Part shown: positions 11,788-23,477 of the stretch, piece after piece
How positions within the stretch are numbered: position 1 is the first letter of the stretch
Layout: each line of letters starts with the position of its first letter
From: Myrica gale
Lineage: Eukaryota; Streptophyta; Magnoliopsida; Fagales; Myricaceae
Length of the DNA stretch: 64,000 bases
Direction of reading: 5' to 3'
Assembly (NCBI GenBank): GCA_963930655.1
Contig: OZ005617.1
Location: 12,251,568 to 12,315,567 of the forward strand
Translations under genes and position numbers: made by a program
The notes under the pieces: generated by a model
Told to the model about the DNA's origin: nothing
The model's database searches: none
What the model saw: only the letters and a program-made list of their open reading frames with translations

Positions 11788-12369
11788 GGATCCCAGTTCT
11801 CTGACCACACCACTCGGGCGGTGGAGAAATTAGACTTGCACTTACAAGAAGAAAACGAAGGAGACCGTCGCAACATTGGCTTTAGGAAAGAAAGAGTGGG
11901 CTTAGAGATACGAGATTTGGTAGAGAAGCAATTGATGTGGTTGGGTGGAAAGGGAAGCTTTGTATGGTGAACGTGAGAGGCGGTGCTGCAAAAGAAGGGG
12001 CAGTGTACGATGTGAGAAGGACTCGTGGGAGGAGATGCCAGAAGGTATGCTTGCCGGATGGAGAGGGCCAGTGGCATCAATGGACGAGGATGTGATGTAT
12101 GCATTGTTTGAGGTGAAGGGCACTCTTAGAAAGTTTGACGTGGAAAGGAATTCGTGGGAGCAGATCATGGAGTCCGAGAGGCTCAGAGGGGCCTAGCAGA
12201 TGACTGCTGCCGGTGGAAGACTTTATGTTGTTTGCGGTGGTGGTTTATAGGCTGTTGTAGTGGATGTGATGGAATCATCGCCAAGGTTATGGGTGGTGGC
12301 TGTCCATATCTTGCCGAGGATGAACCATTTGGATTTCAGGTTTTCGGTGGTAGCCTCGACATTCATTGA
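11788..12369 (+). pseudogene. SKIP25-like: F-box/kelch-repeat SKIP25-like pseudogene, 3' part
   Basis: Read across shifting frames, the + strand gives the kelch half of the plant F-box/kelch protein SKIP25, an SCF ubiquitin-ligase adaptor. Recognisable pieces in order are GSQFSDHTTRAVEKLDL (11,788), AIDVVGWKGKLCMVNVRGGA and KEGAVYDV (about 11,920-12,020), DSWEEMPEGMLAGWRGPVA (about 12,020), MYALFEVKGTLRKFDVERN, then MTAAGGRLYVVCGGGL and WVVAVHILPRMNHLDFRF up to a stop at 12,369. The F-box N-terminus is missing: copia LTR sequence ends immediately upstream. At least two frameshifts, two in-frame TAG codons (after RLRGA and after CGGGL) and a small deletion in the RLWVV...AVHILPRM segment make it non-functional. 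Plant SKIP25 genes are usually intron-less, so lack of introns does not show whether this is a retrocopy. Confidence 0.85.
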
Positions 12370-12660
12370 TTGATTTTGTATTTTTCATTTTCTTTTTAAT
12401 TTTTGGATGGACGAGGTCAAGTTGATGTTTTAATAACATTTTATTGGAAAGAAGGAAACTTGAAAGTGAAAACTTGTCCTTTTCTTTGAGAACATATCTG
12501 CCATATGTCGGCCTATTGACATTGGCCTCGCTAATTTAATACCCTCGATTAGAGAATTGACACATACATAAGCACATCTCCATGAATGTATTGCCCATTG
12601 TGGGAATCAATTTATATTTTTCAGATTAACATGAATTTTAATAGAAGTAGGAAATGGCAA

Positions 12661-12870
12661 CACTACTAGAAAATTGAGTTTTAGTGATGAAATTCTATCT
12701 TCCGTCATTAAAAATTGTTTAGTGACGAAGTGCTATTTTCGTCACTAAAAAAGTGTTTTTCGTGTCGAATTTTTTTTCGTCACTAAAGGTCTTATGTCGG
12801 ACGAAATGAAATTTTAGTCATTAAAAGATAATTTTTTGGCAACGAAAATTTTCGTCACTAGGCGATCGAT
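12661..12870 (+). repeat. CACTA left terminus with inverted TTTAGTGACGAAA words
   Basis: Directly behind the CACTACTAGAAA terminus are paired words TTTAGTGACGAAG / TTTCGTCACTAAA and GTCACTAAAGG that can fold back on each other. This is the expected subterminal layout of a CACTA end, where the transposon-encoded binding protein docks. Confidence 0.65.
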
Positions 12871-14089
12871 TGGTTCATAAACGATCGACCGTTCCTTTTT
12901 ATGAAGAAACGGTTCGTCACAAAATATAATTAACACGTGACTATGTTCAGTGATCCCTCGGTGACATCTATTGATCGATCGTTCCGCGTAACATTAAGGA
13001 AATGTGGAACGGCGATCAATCGTTATATTGTACTGATCGACCTTTGATGCACCGAATTGAATTGTGCTACGTGTTTGCCACATGTTATGTAACAGTCACT
13101 TTTTTGAATTCGTCGTTCGATCGTTGCATTAGCGATCGATTGGGTTGCAAATAAACACGATCGATCATTGAAGAACTAACGATCAGTAGTTGAGAACGAT
13201 TATATGAAACCGTTGAACTCATTTTTACCGATTATATCCCAAAAATTCTAACCAAATCATCTCAACTTTCTACGATTGAGTTCGTTCTGCATTGTCTTCC
13301 AAAGTGCATGGAATCTTCTCCACTATCATCCAAGTCAAAAACTACGTATTTATCTTGTTTTAAGCAATTTTAAGCGGTTTTAAATTCATTTTTAGTTTAG
13401 TTTTTTAAATTTGCTATATCATCCATGTAGGTCCATAAAAATGTAGTTTTTTTTAGTGTTAATGTATATTTAGGAGTTTAGGATTGTTTAGGGATCAATT
13501 TTGGGTGATTTTGGGCGTGTTCTGGGTTAAAATAGGAATTGTGATTTTTTTGTCATCGTCCCCGCGACGATCGATTGCCTGTTGAAGGCGATAAATCATT
13601 AGATAGTTGGTGATAAATGACGATCCATCGTCGTAGTTCATCGATCGATCTTGAGCGATAGAAACTGTGTGTTTAGAATTGCAGACGATAGATCGCTTGT
13701 GGGATAGATTGAACGATAGGTTTAATTTGAAACACATTGTTTTACAGTTAGTATTGATCGATGGTCATATTGCCGATCGATCCTTGTGTAATACGGTGCG
13801 TTTTGTTGCATGTACTGATCGATTGCCAATTACAGTGATCGATCCCTAATTTCACCGATGGATCAGTATATTTCCAAACGCACATTTTGTATAAGTGATC
13901 GATCCCTAAATGAGGCATTTGATCGTTATATTGCCACGATCGATCACGTTAAATGGCAATGGATCGTTAGTTTCTTGCAGCTTAATTATTTTATATTTTA
14001 AGTATGTTATTGTGATTGTTTATTAACACATATTTATGTACAATTGTTGCATCATAACTATATTGTCAGCAGCTAACCGTTCGCACACT

Positions 14090-14230
14090 TTTGAGGACCG
14101 GGGCGGGATTGTTGTCCCAAGAGCAGGAGGCCACTAATTTGGCGATGACCCTGGAGAGGCGGATGAAGTACTTGAGGGGGCAGACGATGGCCAAAGAGAG
14201 TCCAGTGACGCTCTCTGATTTTGATTAGTT
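14090..14230 (+). pseudogene. C-terminal exon-like piece in the CACTA left arm
   Basis: After an AG at about 14,073 the + strand is open to a TAG near 14,228 and reads LSQEQEATNLAMTLERRMKY, then LRGQTMAKESPVTLSDFD. The charged, heptad-like composition recalls the coiled-coil tails of CACTA accessory proteins. I cannot assign it to a family; it may be the last exon of a lost transposon gene. Confidence 0.35.
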
Positions 14231-14834
14231 ATTTGAGATATTTCTGTTAATTTATGAATATGTAGTAACTTTAATTACAGTTTATATGTTTTATTATTTG
14301 AATTTTTTCCCGACACTTAGATACGTAAATTGACCAAAATACCCTTTGGTTGGCAAAATTAAAAAAATTACAAAGTTAAACAGGTACATATAATACGTAT
14401 CTAAATAAAATTTAATTACATACATATATAAGTAAGAAATTTATAGCGATTGATCAAATAAGTAATATAAGAATTTAAGTAAAAATGGTATTTAGATTAT
14501 ATAAAAACATATGAAGTACACATCATTAATACTTATGAAGCATGTATAAGTTGTACGTGTTTCATCATAATATTTAGCACATGATCATAAGTTATTAGTA
14601 TGAGGTATGTATTAGGATGACATTATATGTAAAATAAATTTAATAATCAAGTCATTTGTCTGGTTAAAAATCTTTTTTAAATAATTAGGATCACCGATCG
14701 AGAAATGATATATTGATCGATCGTCACAGGATGGTGTCGTTTAGGTACATCGAACTGATCGATCGTGTATAAAAAGAGCGATCGATCAACAATGATGCCG
14801 TCGTTTTAGTTTAACTAAACTGATAAGAATAATT

Positions 14835-15500
14835 GTGCTCACGTACTTTGAAGATTTTTGTATTCCAGAGGATGCCAGAAAGTATCGGAATAGTTTTATG
14901 CAAGTTGGAAATGATTTTTCCACTTGCTTTTTTTACGTAATGATGCATCTGGCAGTCCACTTACCACAAGAAGCAATGCTTGCTGGATTGGTACTGTACA
15001 TATGGATGTATCCAGTTGAACGGTTGATGGGTGTTTGAAAACGGTATGTGAAAAATAAGTCTCATCCCAAAGGGTCGATTGCAGTAGCGTATTGAGAACG
15101 AGTGTTCGATATTTTTTTCCCAATACCTCCGAGGGGTCGAAACTGAGTTTAATGGCATAGATTGAAACTACGATTCTAACGGGGAGATGGAGGTACCAGA
15201 AATGTCATTTGCTGTGTTCACTCAGAGAATTAGATTGATAGGGGCTATAAAAGGGCATGACATAGATTGAAAAGAGTTCAAGAAAACTCGGTGGTATGTG
15301 CTGAAAAATTACAAAGTCATCAACAACTACTTAGAGTAAGTAAAAGAAAATTTTAATGGTTTTTTGTGATATATAGTCACTGATTAACTTTATCGTTACA
15401 GTGAACATATGGATGAACTTCCCGCGTAAGGAGTTGGTGACATTTCTCGTACGCATGAGGAACAATTTTCGGATTGGTTCTTAGGGCTAGTAAGTGTTAT
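14835..15500 (+). pseudogene. DUF4218 part of a second TNP2 transposase copy
   Basis: The sequence reads FFYVMMHLAVHLPQEAMLAG, then IWMYPVERLMG, KNKSHPKGSIAVAY, then EMSFAVFTQRIRLIGAIKGH, WYVLKNY and NYLEEHMDELPA, ending RTHEEQFSDWFLG. This is the DUF4218 domain that follows the catalytic core in plant CACTA TNP2 proteins, plus the link to DUF4216. Catalytic-core sequence is absent upstream, where GATCGATC repeats sit instead. Several stops and frame changes are present. The main copy at 18.6-21.6 kb has lost most of DUF4218, so the two copies are complementary remnants; from 15,200 on they run parallel with the stretch starting at about 20,545. Confidence 0.8.
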
Positions 15501-15569
15501 TGGGAAAATAATTCTAATTGATATCGTGTCTTTGTTTTTAATGACATTCTAATATATTGTTGTATAGGT

Positions 15570-16400
15570 ATAAACATTACGTTCTCAAAATCCATGTACA
15601 TCGGTCGATGAATTGTATTTATTGGCTCGTGGGTCTGATACATGAGTCATGCTTTTATTCTACATGTGTTGTGAATGGATGTAGATATCACGCAGTACAA
15701 CGAGAAGAACAAAGGAGAACACAAAAAGGACACGTGGGGTCTGTTTGGAGAAGAGTCTTGGGTCAATGAAATTATTGGTGCATATCCCGGAGGGAGAGTG
15801 TGGACGAGTGTCTTCCACTGCTGCCACCCTATCGAAGAATATTGAAATGTTGGTCCGAGGGTGATTCAGATCTTCGTTATTACGTGGGCTGATGTTCCTG
15901 CAGAAGTGAAGGAGTACATTATAGATCGGGTTTTGGTATGACTAAACTCGTAAACATAGAATTCTTGGTTAAGCATTTCGTTTATCATTATAATATTGTA
16001 TGTTTTGATACTTATGCAGGACCACTTCGACCTTGACTACACCTATCTGGAGGACGTGAGAATGGTGGTCAAGACTATGATGATGGCACGTCGAACGAAC
16101 GTACCGTAACCGGATGCATGCATATTTCAAGAAGTTCGCGAGTAAAGAGGCGGCGTTTCTAAAGCCTCACCCTGATACCACGGAAAAACAGTGGAAGGAG
16201 TAATGCGATCTGTTCACTAGCGAAGCATTTATGGTACATGATTTTCAAAAATCTGATGCTTAAATATTACTTTTTTATAATTAATTACTTAAAATATCGC
16301 AGAAACGAAGTGAACAAAATAAGAAAAATAGATCAAAGTTGACTGTGAATCACGCTGTTGGTTCACGCTCGTTCCAACGCACTCGAGCTTGAATGGTAAG
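15570..16400 (+). pseudogene. Duplicate of the DUF4216 start joined to a Transposase_24/TNPA gene
   Basis: 15,570-15,710 matches 20,890-21,030 (start of DUF4216). The sequence then jumps, at an AGAACACAAAAAGGACACG junction, to a match with 22,060 onward (GGACACGTGGGGTC). About 1 kb present in the right copy, comprising the rest of DUF4216 and the 5' part of the next gene, is therefore missing here. Exon-intron structure of the second gene is preserved in outline: donor GTATG near 15,935, acceptor TTATGCAG near 16,020, donor GTACATG near 16,231, acceptor ATATCGCAG near 16,302. The acceptor at 16,302 is intact here but mutated (CAG to CAT) in the right copy. Frames are broken. Confidence 0.75.
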
Positions 16401-18647
16401 TTAAGTACTAAATTATGAGTTTTATCGATATTGTTTGTCAATAACTTTATAAGAATTTAAGTTGTAATTCATAGTTATCGATTAAAATAAGTAATATAAG
16501 AATTTAAGTAAAAATGGGTAGGTAAACATAGGAAAGCGTGTATAAGTTGTACATGTTGCATTATAGAAATTTTGTAAGAGTAATAATTATAATAATTAAG
16601 TAATTTATTGTGGTTAAAAGCGTACCTTCAATATTTAGGATCACCGATCGATTCGTGAACTATCGATCGATCGGTGAAGGACAATGTTGTTTAGATATGT
16701 TAAGACGACAGATCGGATATAAACAAAGTGATCGATCCTCGAAAAGCCGTCGTTTTGGTTTACATAAACAAAGCGATCAATCCTAAAAAATTGCGTGGTC
16801 ATTTTAGTTGCACGACGCGATCGATCATCCATATATAGCAATCAATCGCGTCGTGCGACATTGTTTTTAGTAAAAATGACTATCGATAGTGCAGATACTG
16901 ATGGATTGTCAGACAATTTTTTTTTAAGAATTAATGATTGAATATTGTGAGTTTAAATGTTTGCAAACACAAAATATACATTAACAAGGGATGTTAGGAT
17001 GTATTTAGATTACATAAAAACAGATCAAATACACATTATTAATATTTTGGAAAGCATGTATAAGTTGTACATGTTGTATCATAGAAACATTTTGTAATAG
17101 TTAGGATGAGAAATATAATAATGTCATAAATTAGTGATATAACACTTATTTAGCACATGATTATAAGATATAAGTGTTAAGTATGTATTAAGATGACATT
17201 ATAAGTAAAATAGTTTAATAATTAAGTAATTTGTCTGCTTTAAAAATCATTTTTTAATATAGAGAATCCTCAATCGATCAGTGACATAACGATTGATTGT
17301 GGAAGGACGGTGTCATTTAGGCTTTTACGGAGGATCGATCGTCGATCGCTTTAAAAACTTAGCGGGAATTTTAAAGCTGACAAGGTGATCGATCGATACA
17401 ATCGGTGTTTATCGAGCTTCAAATGTCCAAATGCTCTAAGGTTGTGGGTGTAGTGCAAAAACACACCCACGGAGAGAGGAGACAGAAAGCTTGCGCCAAG
17501 GAGCGATTTCCACTTCAAATTTAATCCAAACACCATTTTTATCGTTGGGAGAGTATTTAGAATAGCTTAAGAGTAAGCCAAAGCACAAGTTCATTGATGT
17601 TAACCGGGTGAATATTGAAAATTTGGGCAAAATTTGTGAAATTTTGGTTGGGATATAAATCATTTTGGTGTTGATTTCGTGCAAGAGATAATATACTTGA
17701 CCTGTACTACGATTTACGAATGATTTGATTGGTTATTTGATGAGTTTTTTTATTTGGGTATTTGTCGGTATTGTGGATATGATTTGTGATGATAAGCTTA
17801 TTAGGGTGTTTTTTTATTTGGGTATTTGTCGGTATTGTGTATTTGAGTGTGTGGGGAGGGTTGCCATGGGTTTTACGATCTCGGTAATAGATAATCGGTC
17901 ACTAATTTAAGACGATCGATCGTTGGTTAGATGAAATACAGAGGATCGATCATTATGTTTTACAGGGTCGATCGTCTGTTAGATGGAGGTGTGATGATCA
18001 ATCGTATTGTTTAGGCGATCTACTGTCCATATAATTGACGATCGATCGGTGTACTTAGCGATCGGTCACTAGTTAAGGCAGTGTGCAAAGTTAATGATCA
18101 TGTGTAGCATTTATACTATTTACATGTTCAATTATTGAAGTGCTTGAGTTCTGGAAATGAATTATGAAGTTTGAGAAGTATGGACAATGAATATTGGAGT
18201 GTTTTTTACTTGTTCTATTTGGGTATATTTTTGGGATATAATGTGTGTACCCTTAGACCCGTTCAAGGGTTAAGACGCGATAAATATGATTTTATCGTGT
18301 AATAACTCTTGAATTGTCCAAAATATGGACAAATTGATATTGTGTATTCGTGGTTGGTCGAGTTTGGTACTTGTGTTCTGTCCAGTCTTGGAGGAAGTTC
18401 GGTATCATCTACCATTTGTCTTCTAAGTATGCTATTAGTTTTGGTGGATGACATCATACAACTATCGTTGTTGACGTTTGCTCCCAACACTGGTGCGTCT
18501 ACTTGGGGACTAGGGGAAGATGCTGCTGAATTTTTTTCAAGTATGGATGGACACAAGTCGAACTAATGTTCAACTCCAAATGTCACGTTCCAATGATTGG
18601 ATGTTTATGAGTTACTTAATGTTGTGTATTGTTTTAGATTGGTGACA

Positions 18648-21620
18648 ATGAATAAGAGTTGGGTGTACGAGAAAAAACGATTTGGTGAACAGTATCTGAA
18701 GGGGGCCCGTGGGTGTTGTCCGTGTCGGAAGTGCAAAAATGTAGTGTTTCAAGTATTGGAAAAAATGGAAGATTATATGTACATTAATGGGTTTGATGTA
18801 GGCTATAAGTTATGAGTATTTCACTGAGAGGGTATTCAACTCGCTTCAAATCTGAGTCAAGAGTCCAGTGTGAGCTTACCACATAATGATGAGGATTTAG
18901 AAGGAGAGATAGCTATGATGGGATGGAGGAAATGTTAACCGATATTCGTGCATGGTTAAAAGGTGGGGCAGTAGGGGTTGAAACGGAGAACCCTCGTATG
19001 AGGGAAACCTCCACTTCGGGACGGAAGGCTTTGACACCATTTGATAAGTTTTGGGAAGAGGTAGGGGTTGAACTGTATCCTGGATGTACCAAGTTTAGTA
19101 ACTTGTCATTTACTGTGCTGCTGTTTCATGTGAAGTCGTAGAATAAGTTGTCAGTTAATGCATTTGATATGGTGTTACAGTTGATTAATGAGAGGTTGCC
19201 AGAGGGGGAGACGTTACTGAGATCGTATTACGAGGCAATATAGTTATGAAAGGGTCTTGGGTTTAGTTATGATAAGATCCATGCATGTCAGAATGATTGC
19301 GTGTTGTTTTGGAAGGAAAACAGAGAGTTAGACAAATGTCCGGTATGTAGGGTGTCTCGATGAAAATTTGAAGTTGACTTGCGCAATCGAATTCCTAGGA
19401 AAGTGTTGTGTCACTTCCCATTGGTTTGGAAAAATTTTGCGCAATCGAATTCCTAGGAAAGGAAAACAGGATAACTGGGTCGACGATGGAGATAGTATGA
19501 AGCATCCTGAAGATTCATTGGTTTGGAAGAATTTTGATTAGGATCATGGTTGGTTTGCTTAAGATGCCTGCAACGTCCGCCTTGGTCTAGCTTCAGACGG
19601 GTTCAATCCGTTCGGAAACATGAGAAATGCATACAGTATTTGGCCAGTTGTTGTGTTTCCGTATAATTTACCATGGAGGTGTATAAATGTCTCATTTTTA
19701 TTGATGACTCTTTTGATCTCGAGTTGCAAGTCATCGGGAAATTATATAGATGTATATGTGCGACTTTTAGTGGACGAGTAGAAACAACTATGGATGGAGT
19801 CGAGACACATGACTCTTCAGATGGGACAACATTTAAGATGCATGCAGTTTTTATCTAGATGGAGTTCCAAAGGGAAGTTAGGGTGTCCAACGTGTATTTT
19901 AGACACTGGGAGTGGATACGTTTGATGGGAGAGCAGAACATAGAATTCCGCCCTGTGAGTTAATTTGTGAGAACATCATGGTACAATTGACGCATATCAG
20001 GGAGACTATCTTTGGTAAATCGTCAAGGAAGAAAGGGGGAAAGAAGAAACAGTCGTCAGAACGTTTGAATTGGACGAAGAACTGTCAGACTATTTTCCAA
20101 CTGTCATATTGGAGCACGTTAGGGTTACGTCATAACTTGGACGTGATGCACATTGAGAAGAACATATGTGACAACGTGATCGGGACGGTGATGATTATCG
20201 TGTTCAAGACCAGAGATTCAGCGGGTGCATGTAGAGAGTTAGCTGAAATGAGGGTTAAAAAAATTTGCATTTGGTGTATGACGGTTGGGTTGAATTGAGG
20301 CCTCAAGCGGCGTATACTTTTAACTCGGGAAGAGCGAAGGAGGGCCTATGAGTGGTTAAAAGACGTGAGGTTCCCCAATCGTTATGCGGATGAGATTTCA
20401 CGTTGTGTGAATCTAGATGAGTTGAAGGTGTATGGAATGAAAAGTCATGATTGTCAAGTGTTCTTGCAGAGGGTTCTTACAGTGATGATCCGTGGGTTGT
20501 TGATGGACATGGGTGGTGGGTGCAGTTATCAAAAATTAGATTGGATGTGTTCAATCAGAGAATTAGATTCATAGGGGTTCCAAAAGGACATGACAAAGAC
20601 CAAAAAGAGTTGAAGAAAGCTCGGTAGTATGTGCTGAACAATTGCAAAGACATTAGCAACTACTTAGAGTAAGTAAAAGAAAAAATTATAAGTTGTCTGT
20701 AATATATAGTTGTTGATTAACCTTATCATTACAGTGAACACATGGACAAGTTTCACGCGCAAAGAGTTGGTGACATTTCTCGTACGCATGAGGAACAATT
20801 TTTGGATTGGTTCTTAGGGCAAGTAAGTGTTATTGACAAAGAATTCTAATTAATATGTATTTGTTTTTAATGACGAAATATATTGTTGTAGGTTCAACAT
20901 TACGTTCTCAAAATCCATGTACATTGTATTCATTGGCACTTGAGCCTGATACACGAGTGATGTGTTATTCTGCGTGTGTTGTGATTGGATGTAGATATCA
21001 TACAGTACAACGGGAAGAACAACGGAGAACTCAGAACAGTGGTATTGTAGTATCGGGATTAGATGAGGGAAATCCAACATAATTTTACGGGAGACTTGTA
21101 GGCATTTATGCCATGCGATACTTGCAGGGAAATACAGTATATTTGTTTAAGTGTGATTGGTAGGACGTCGGAGATCAGCCTGGATTTCATATCAACTAGA
21201 ATTTAAGAAGATCCATTTGTTTTGGCAAATCAAGTAAGTCAAGTGTTTTATCTAGTTGATAATCTGTATGGACCTACACGGCGTGTCATGTAGAAGTTAT
21301 TGTGTAGAAATGCATATGACATCTCGGCCCGAATCCGGAAGTGAAGTTGATGTAAATGTTGAATTGGGAGCAACCATCACATATGAAGTGTATCAGGAGG
21401 ATGATGTCATTGAATTGTTTATAGACTTACGACAGTTTAACCTTAATTCGCTACGAAGGGATGACGTTGCGCCAAACGTCATCCAAGCTTCTAATGCAAT
21501 TGATCAGCGGAAGAAAAGTCGTATAGATAGGAATGATGTTTTAGAGGGGGATGAAGCGGAAATTGAAGAAAATAGCGAAGAAAGTGGGGACAAAGATTCG
21601 AAAGTGATACCGACTCTACT
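18648..21620 (+). pseudogene. CACTA transposase, TNP2 type, decayed
   Basis: ATG at 18,648 opens the transposase-associated domain: MNKSWVYEKKRFGEQYLKGA, CCPCRKCKN, YMYINGFD (to about 18,800). The catalytic core follows: ELYPGCTKFSNLSF (about 19,070), ACQNDCVLFWKENRELDKCP (about 19,288), VRLGLASDGFNPFGNMRNAY (about 19,575), then HNLDVMHIEKNICDNVIGT (about 20,130). Next come MKSHDCQVFLQRVL (about 20,440), a stump of DUF4218 (FNQRIRFIGVPKGHDKD) and DUF4216 to about 21,290 with EDPFVLANQVSQVFYLVDN. TNP2 makes the DNA cuts at the CACTA ends. The SDG and DVMH regions survive, but there are many in-frame stops, several frameshifts, a 30-bp local duplication around 19,385 and 19,440 (GCGCAATCGAATTCCTAGGA occurs twice) and a deletion of most of DUF4218. 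Introns with GTAAGT donors remain near 20,668 and 20,823. Confidence 0.9.
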
Positions 21621-21786
21621 AAGGATGAGGAATCAGGCAATCACTTGCAATAATTGGATTCTGATTAATAATTATTTCAAGTATACGTTCTTTGAAATGT
21701 TGATGTTTGCTGAATTATTTTTACTGTTATTGTCTCCTTTACGACATCTTTATGGTGTTCTTGTTATGTCACAGCTTGTACGGTGA
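21256..21786 (+). pseudogene. Acidic C-terminal segment of the TNP2 gene
   Basis: An open + frame runs 176 codons beside the DUF4216 end, with EEDGVIEL-like acidic text in the middle (for example GDEAEIEENSEESGDKDSKV). In plant CACTA TNP2 genes an acidic tail commonly follows DUF4216. Here the open frame overlaps the DUF4216 reading at about 21,256-21,300, which shows one frame change. I treat it as the tail of the same broken gene rather than a separate gene. Confidence 0.45.
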
Positions 21787-22057
21787 AATGAAGCGTGGAC
21801 TAGAATTTCCTTTAGTTAGTTCTGGACAGTTGCATGACGCACTCACTCCGCTTAGTATGACTCCGATCCCGAGTCCTACTTAGAGCAGTCCTTCTCCGAG
21901 ACCGAACAAAGCTATGAGTCAAGGCACACCGGCTTGTCCTAGTAGTTGTGCATGTAAAAAATTATTCTAAGTTATATTTTAATTTTTTTAAATTAAATGA
22001 CCGACTAGCTTTGTTAATTTCATTTCATGTTGCGACATCTGCTTATAAGTGCGGGTG

Positions 22058-23477
22058 AGGTAGGACACGTGGGGTCGGTTTGGAGAAGAGTCTTGGGTCC
22101 GGGTCCGGGAAATTATGGGTGCATATCTCGGAGGGGGAGTCTTCCACTGCTGCCACCCTATCCACGAAGATTGGAATGTTAGTCCGAGGGCTGATTCCGA
22201 TCTCCGTTAACAAGTGGGCCGATGTTCCAGCAAAAGTGAATGAGTATATTATGGATCGAGTGTTGGTATGATAAACTCGTAAACATAGTATTATTGGCTA
22301 AGCATTTCGTTTATCATTGTAATATTGTATGTTTTGGTACTTATGCAGCACCACTTCGACCTTGACTACACACGTCGGAGGATGAGAGGACGGTGGTCGA
22401 GATTTGATGACGGCGCGTCGAACGCCCCGCAACCGGATGCATGTGTATTTCAAGAAGTTACCAAGTAAAGAGGCGGCGTTGCTAATGCCCCACCTTGATA
22501 CCAAGGAAGAACAGTGGAAGGAGTTATGTGATCTGTTCACTAGTGAACCATTTTTGGTACGTGATTTAAAAAACTCGTTGCTTAAATATTGCATTCTTTT
22601 AAATCTAACTACTTAAAATATCGCATAAACGAAGAAAACAAAATAAGAAAAATAGATCAAAGTTGACTGTGAATCACGCTGCTGGTTTGCGCTCGTTCCA
22701 ATGCACTCGAGCTTGCATGGTAAGTGAAATACTAAATTATGAGTTTTATTCATATTGTTTGTCAAGAAATTTATGTTATTCCGCCTGTAGAAAAATGGAA
22801 ATCAATCCTGCAAAGTTGTATAAGAAGAATTATACAAACAAAGATGGTCTCTGGACCTCGGAAGGAGTGAGAGAAATTTATGTAAGTGGCTTTCATTTTA
22901 ATCTAGTTGAAAGATTCCTGTATAGTTTATCTACTTTAATGTTTCTAGTAATTATTGTCATTTTTCAGGAACAGATGGATGCCTTCCAGCCCCAGTGTGA
23001 TTTAGAAGGGAAGACTTACATCGAAATTGAAGTATATTATGAGATATTGAGCAAGAATTCGGGATATGTTCTGGGATTAGGACGCTCGGTTAAGACTCCA
23101 CCTTCATCAACTTTAACTACATAACCTTCTAATCTACAGCACCAGCTAGCGAAGGCAAGAGATGAGATAGAAGCTATGCGAGATGCTAGAGAAAAATACT
23201 TGCAAGAATTTGCGAAGAAGCAAGCTGAGATAGAGGCCTCACTTCGGGACAACCGTGAGGACCAGCGGGTGGAGTAGAGCGCATCCGGTTGGAGCAGGAG
23301 GAGCGCATGAAAAGGGAGCAGGAGTGCATGCAAGTGGAGCACGAGGAGCGCATGCGAAAGGAGCAAGAGTGCTTACAGGCAGACATATCAAAGGAGCTAG
23401 AGAAGAAAATGTCCTCTGTAATGGAGAAGAAAATGAGCGACATGTCAAAGCGACTATTCAGCCAGTTTAGGCGCTAA
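22058..23477 (+). pseudogene. CACTA second gene, plant transposase Ptta/En/Spm (Transposase_24) type with coiled coil
   Basis: The exons read in order: VNKWADVPAKVNEYIMDRVL (22,190-22,266, donor GTATGAT), acceptor TTATGCAG, HFDLDYT and RMHVYFKKLPSKEAALLMPH (22,350-22,556, donor GTACGT), RSKLTVNHAAGLRSF (about 22,655), then YKKNYTNKDGLWTSEGVREI and EQMDAFQPQC, and YEILSKNSGYVLGLGRSVKT (about 23,035). This is the Transposase_24 pattern ending in GLG. The tail is a long coiled coil, QLAKARDEIEAMRDAREKYL, then two related blocks EERMKREQECMQ and EERMRKEQECLQ, ending SKRLFSQFRR at 23,477. In En/Spm the corresponding protein (TnpA) binds subterminal repeats. Defects include a stop after SSTLTT, a stop after REDQRVE with a frame change, and loss of one acceptor AG (22,624). 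Confidence 0.85.

Larger units (their letters stand above)
14455..17345. repeat. About 350-bp unit present three times in the left arm
   Basis: A unit with GTAATATAAGAATTTAAG, then GCATGTATAAGTTGTAC, then a TTAATAATTAAGTAATTTGT-like segment and a GATCGATC cluster occurs at about 14,455-14,810, 16,480-16,860 and 16,985-17,345. Not every segment is retained in each copy. The first copy precedes, and the other two follow, the partial transposase duplicate, so the duplicate looks inserted or amplified together with the arm unit. Confidence 0.7.
12860..18070. repeat. Left arm: dispersed GATCGATC palindromes
   Basis: Dozens of copies of GATCGATC or one-base variants (CGATCGATTG, CGATCGACCG, GATCGATCGT) are scattered in both orientations, mostly in clusters at 12,860-13,200, 13,560-13,960, 14,690-14,790, 16,640-16,860, 17,270-17,400 and 17,910-18,070. 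The motif is self-complementary and is almost absent outside this arm. I take it as the subterminal repeat of the CACTA left side. The AT-rich spacers carry no supported genes apart from the remnants listed separately. Confidence 0.8.

Noticed and set aside
12860-18070. GATCGATC array as a CRISPR-like or satellite array
   Set aside because: Spacing is irregular, both orientations occur, and the host is a plant; the layout fits CACTA subterminal repeats.
23186-23448. Serine/cysteine-rich minus-strand open frames
   Set aside because: Antisense to the coiled-coil tail of the Transposase_24 gene.
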